The notes under the pieces were generated by a model. The model had not been told where the DNA came from. It searched no databases and saw only the letters and a program-made list of their open reading frames with translations. Positions 61,331 to 64,000 of a DNA stretch of 64,000 nt are shown here, piece by piece; the stretch's first letter is position 1; each line of letters starts with the position of its first letter. Location: positions 1,690,001 to 1,754,000 of the forward strand of contig VICG01000002.1 in the NCBI GenBank assembly GCA_008692225.1. Reading direction: 5' to 3'. This DNA is from Monilinia fructicola (Eukaryota; Ascomycota; Leotiomycetes; Helotiales; Sclerotiniaceae). Both the position numbers and the translations under genes were made by a program.

Positions 61331-62018
61331 AGTGAGTGACTGTATTCTCTAAATCATATTCACAAACATGCAAACATGTACTTATAGATATGCGATAAAA
61401 CATGAGTTGTTCTGTAGCAGGTTATATAAGCTTACTCGAGAATACCGGCTTCTATTGATCTAGATGTGCCGTCTATATGGAATCTATCTCTTTTAATATA
61501 ACTTGAGAGAAGTGCATTGAATGAATGAATGACCGTTATAGCGAGATGATCTTTAACTTATTAGTCAGAACAAGGCTGAATGAACCCTCCATTGAACATT
61601 ATGTATTGACCAAACGTAAAGTGGTAAACAAGCTTAGCAGAGTATCACTTGGCTTCTAACACAACAAAGCTAAAAATAATAATTGGCACCAAAACACATC
61701 AATCAAGAATATTGGTCTACCCTCTCCATCAAATAACAACTTGAACGGTTAAGTACAATTGCTGCACATCCGACTTTGATAGCCATACCAACCAGATATC
61801 CCAGCTAGATCGATCGTACGCTATCAACGAAATAAAATACGAAACCTCCACTTCCAATCAGTCAGGCTAAATACTTTAGCTTTGAACACAGAGGCCTTTC
61901 TTAATCAACACAACTCACCACACCTCTTCTAGGATCAAATTCAACTCGAGAACAATAAATTCTTCATACACTCACCCACAGTTGAATCAGAAAGCCCTAG
62001 ACTCAGAGATACTTCATC
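61331..62018. other. Intergenic region
   Basis: About 0.7 kb between the P450 relic and the next gene. A pyrimidine- and A-rich leader with CAACAC/CTCACCCAC words precedes the ATG at 62019. Nothing else seen. Confidence 0.5.
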
Positions 62019-62968
62019 ATGTCTAGCCCACCTACCATCACTGAGCCCACCGCCGCTGATCCCACTGTGTCTCCATTCGCTGTTTTCAGTCCCTCTTCTC
62101 CTGCTCCCTCTTGGCTTGGGGTTTCACCCGAGGACTTTATACCCTTTCTACCGCCACAACCTCTACCCGAAGGCTCCCCGTCGCTACCGCCAAACTCACG
62201 AACATGGGTTCCAGCTCACTTGCCAAGAGACACCAGCTGGTCACCAATTCTGTGGTTGTACATAATTGGATTTGTGCAAGACATCCATTGCATGATGTTG
62301 CTAGGTGAATATTCTAAAAACATCACTATTAGCGAATATACATTCAACGTCGGCTTCTTGAACTTTGCCAAGTCACTTCAACGCGCCTGCCAACTTCGAG
62401 GCGCTTTCGTGCCAGGACGACGACTAGTCGAAGCTGCATGGGTGGCCAGAATGAGCACGTATGCCATCAAAGAGTGTTCGGTATCGGTAGTGGAGCATCT
62501 TAATGAGTGTTTGTGGCAGGTATGTATCAACGAAAATCTGATCCGATGGCGATACCTACTAAGTATGTCTCGTGAAGACCCAGTGTTACGAGGTAAGGCA
62601 ATATTGGGTAGGAATGAGTCGCCGATACATTGGTCTCGACATCCAAGTGAGTTTTGACCGAAAAACCCCCTGGATTGCGGGCAGAGCTAACGAATTTATA
62701 GAGCCATTTCAATGGCGTCGTTGGAAAACTCAGCGACCTTTCTGAAATTGTAATCAATACTGCTATGCTAAGGACATTAGACATGGACCACACCCACGAC
62801 GCTCGCTTACTTGTGAAGGTGTCTTATCTGTCATTTGCATTATCAGGAAGAACGTATGAGTTAACCTGGGAATTGAGCGAGAGAGATAAAGCAAGAGTTG
62901 CAAGACTCCTTAGGCTTGGTCTGGCAACACGAATGACCAGGGAAAACATATTTTTTATGGCAACTTGA
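62019..62968 (+). CDS. Orphan protein, function unknown
   Basis: Three exons inferred here: 62019-62519, 62578-62646 and 62702-62968. All are whole codons (167, 23 and 89), all joins are phase 0, and the introns have GTATGT and GTGAGT donors and CTACTAAG/CTAAC branches. Predicted 278 residues. The N-terminal 70 residues are Pro/Ser-rich (SPFAVFSPSSPAPSWLGVSP). The rest is helical: VEAAWVARMSTYAIKECSVS, QYWVGMSRRYIGLDIQSHFN, VKVSYLSFALSGRTYELTW and an Arg-rich end. No signal peptide, anchor helix or known domain. The clean phase pattern supports a real gene; it may be lineage-specific. Confidence 0.65.
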
Positions 62969-63263
62969 GTCCGAAACTAGTCTATCTGGAGTTGAGTAAG
63001 AACAAGAGTTCGAGGGAGAGGGACCAAATACACTTATGCAGTTGATGGAGAAAAGGAAAGACAGGACAGCGAGAGAGAGAAACTTTTGACGATGAAAAGG
63101 TAATGCAGACGGGGAGGATAATACTGGCTATATTTGCGAGTCCTAGAGTTGGAAAAACCTGATGGCGCGGAAGGACAGAGCAGATACTGATATAGCATCC
63201 ATGGATCTCATTTGATTTCCAATTTGTTTTTCCAGTTTTCTATGACTATTGACTACCCGATCT

Positions 63264-63910
63264 TTAGTTTAGCCTATCCCCGTATGACTGGAATAAAGAG
63301 AACCATGATTTGCGTTGTACATCTCCTTGTCGGGACTGCCAAGCTGCCGCGTTTGATCCTGCATCCTCGTCAACATTACTTGTCTTGTAATGAAACAGAT
63401 CAAACGTGACTTACCTGGAGTAATGCCTTTACCAAATCCAAATATCCTTAATAGAGCACGAACAGGCCAAAGAGGCCCAAATATCACAGCTAGTGCTGCC
63501 CAGAATCCGAAAAAGCTGGAATATGGATTTTGACGGACGATAGGCCCCAAAATGTCTAACAAGGATTTTGCAGAACGGCTAGGGTTCTCAAAAGCATTCA
63601 GACCAGCTACCTTTGCCGCATTGAAGCGTCTTGGAGCATCCTGATATAATTGTTCCGCCACAACCTTGGTGGCGGTAAGATGTCTGGGAGCATCCTGATA
63701 TAATTTTTGTGCCGCTACCTTGGACCATCCGATGAGGACTGGAGTTGTCTCAATAGCAGAGTTGAGAGCAGGCTGAACTTTGGCAACTGCAATCAAAGCA
63801 GCCTCTTTTCCTTTTTCATATGCTCCTGGGGCATTGTCCCATGCATGTTGAGCTGCCTTTTGAGCTTCTGCGACTGCTTTTGCATAAAGCGTTGATATAT
63901 TGTCGGCCAT
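63264..63910 (-). CDS. Small membrane protein with ISG12/IFI6-like C-terminus
   Basis: Two exons (63910-63415 and 63358-63264) joined in phase 1 give 196 residues. The acceptor GGATGCAG at 63359-63360 restores GITPGSNAAAWQSRQGDV and a stop at 63264. The N-terminal half is Ala-rich amphipathic helix with an 18-residue tandem repeat (KVAAQKLYQDAPRHLTAT / KVVAEQLYQDAPRRFNAA), also seen in DNA as GCATCCTGATATAAT at 63636 and 63690, 54 bases apart. A hydrophobic helix (FFGFWAALAVIFGPLWPV) and a Gly-rich GFGKGITPGSNAAAWQS motif follow, resembling ISG12/IFI6 proteins, which occur in fungi without interferon. Function unknown. Convergent with the orphan gene. Confidence 0.7.
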
Positions 63911-64000
63911 TATTGTTGTATCCTGAAGGCAAATGAAAGGCTATGGAGAGCTTTCGAAAAGACAAAGTCTGACCATAAGACAATCGCAGCATCGTAGTGG
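63911..64000. other. 5' flank of the ISG12-like gene, window edge
   Basis: Ninety bases upstream of the minus-strand ATG; too short to judge. Confidence 0.4.

Overview
This window is nuclear DNA of a filamentous ascomycete. Most genes carry short introns (about 45-90 bases) with GTAWGT-type donors and CTAAC or CTGAY branch sites, and the fungal families include PAL1, a hybrid histidine kinase, LYS1 and an NAD(P)-type cation antiporter. Gene content and AT-rich intergenic DNA suggest a leotiomycete near Botrytis or Sclerotinia; that placement is inference, not a computed result. There are about 21 protein genes, one broken antiporter, one P450 relic and one tRNA-Gln.

Layout. 0-15 kb: hybrid histidine kinase (5' end outside the window), PAL1 (-), USB1 (+), a doubtful small membrane-protein locus (-), repeats, and a fibronectin-III/coiled-coil protein (-). 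15-19 kb: gene-free DNA rich in TACCTAGGTA palindromes. 19-33 kb: the lipin phosphatase PAH1 (+), two SAP-like genes (-) flanking a degenerate ~128-bp tandem array, divergent SDH4 (-) and mitochondrial processing peptidase beta (+), and a DUF7053-type gene (-). 35-41 kb: a MARVEL-like protein, an unrecognised four-helix membrane protein and a DEDDh exonuclease-like gene, all (-). 41-48 kb: LYS1, tRNA-Gln(UUG), THG1, a TMA23-like G-patch gene and the antiporter pseudogene. 49-55 kb: two GT31 glycosyltransferases tail to tail plus a GT2 hyaluronan/chitin-synthase-like enzyme. 56-64 kb: an atypical kinase, the P450 relic, an orphan gene and an ISG12/IFI6-like gene.

The genes are mainly housekeeping (lysine synthesis, tRNA-His and U6 RNA maturation, ribosome assembly, lipid synthesis, respiration and mitochondrial import) with an accessory glycosyltransferase group. 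I see no operon-like system. The strongest unexpected signal is a set of single-base gains or losses in short homopolymers that break at least nine otherwise conserved genes. Undoing one base at each site gives complete family-length frames, so consensus errors are the likeliest cause. The antiporter differs: it also has three in-frame nonsense codons and looks truly decayed.
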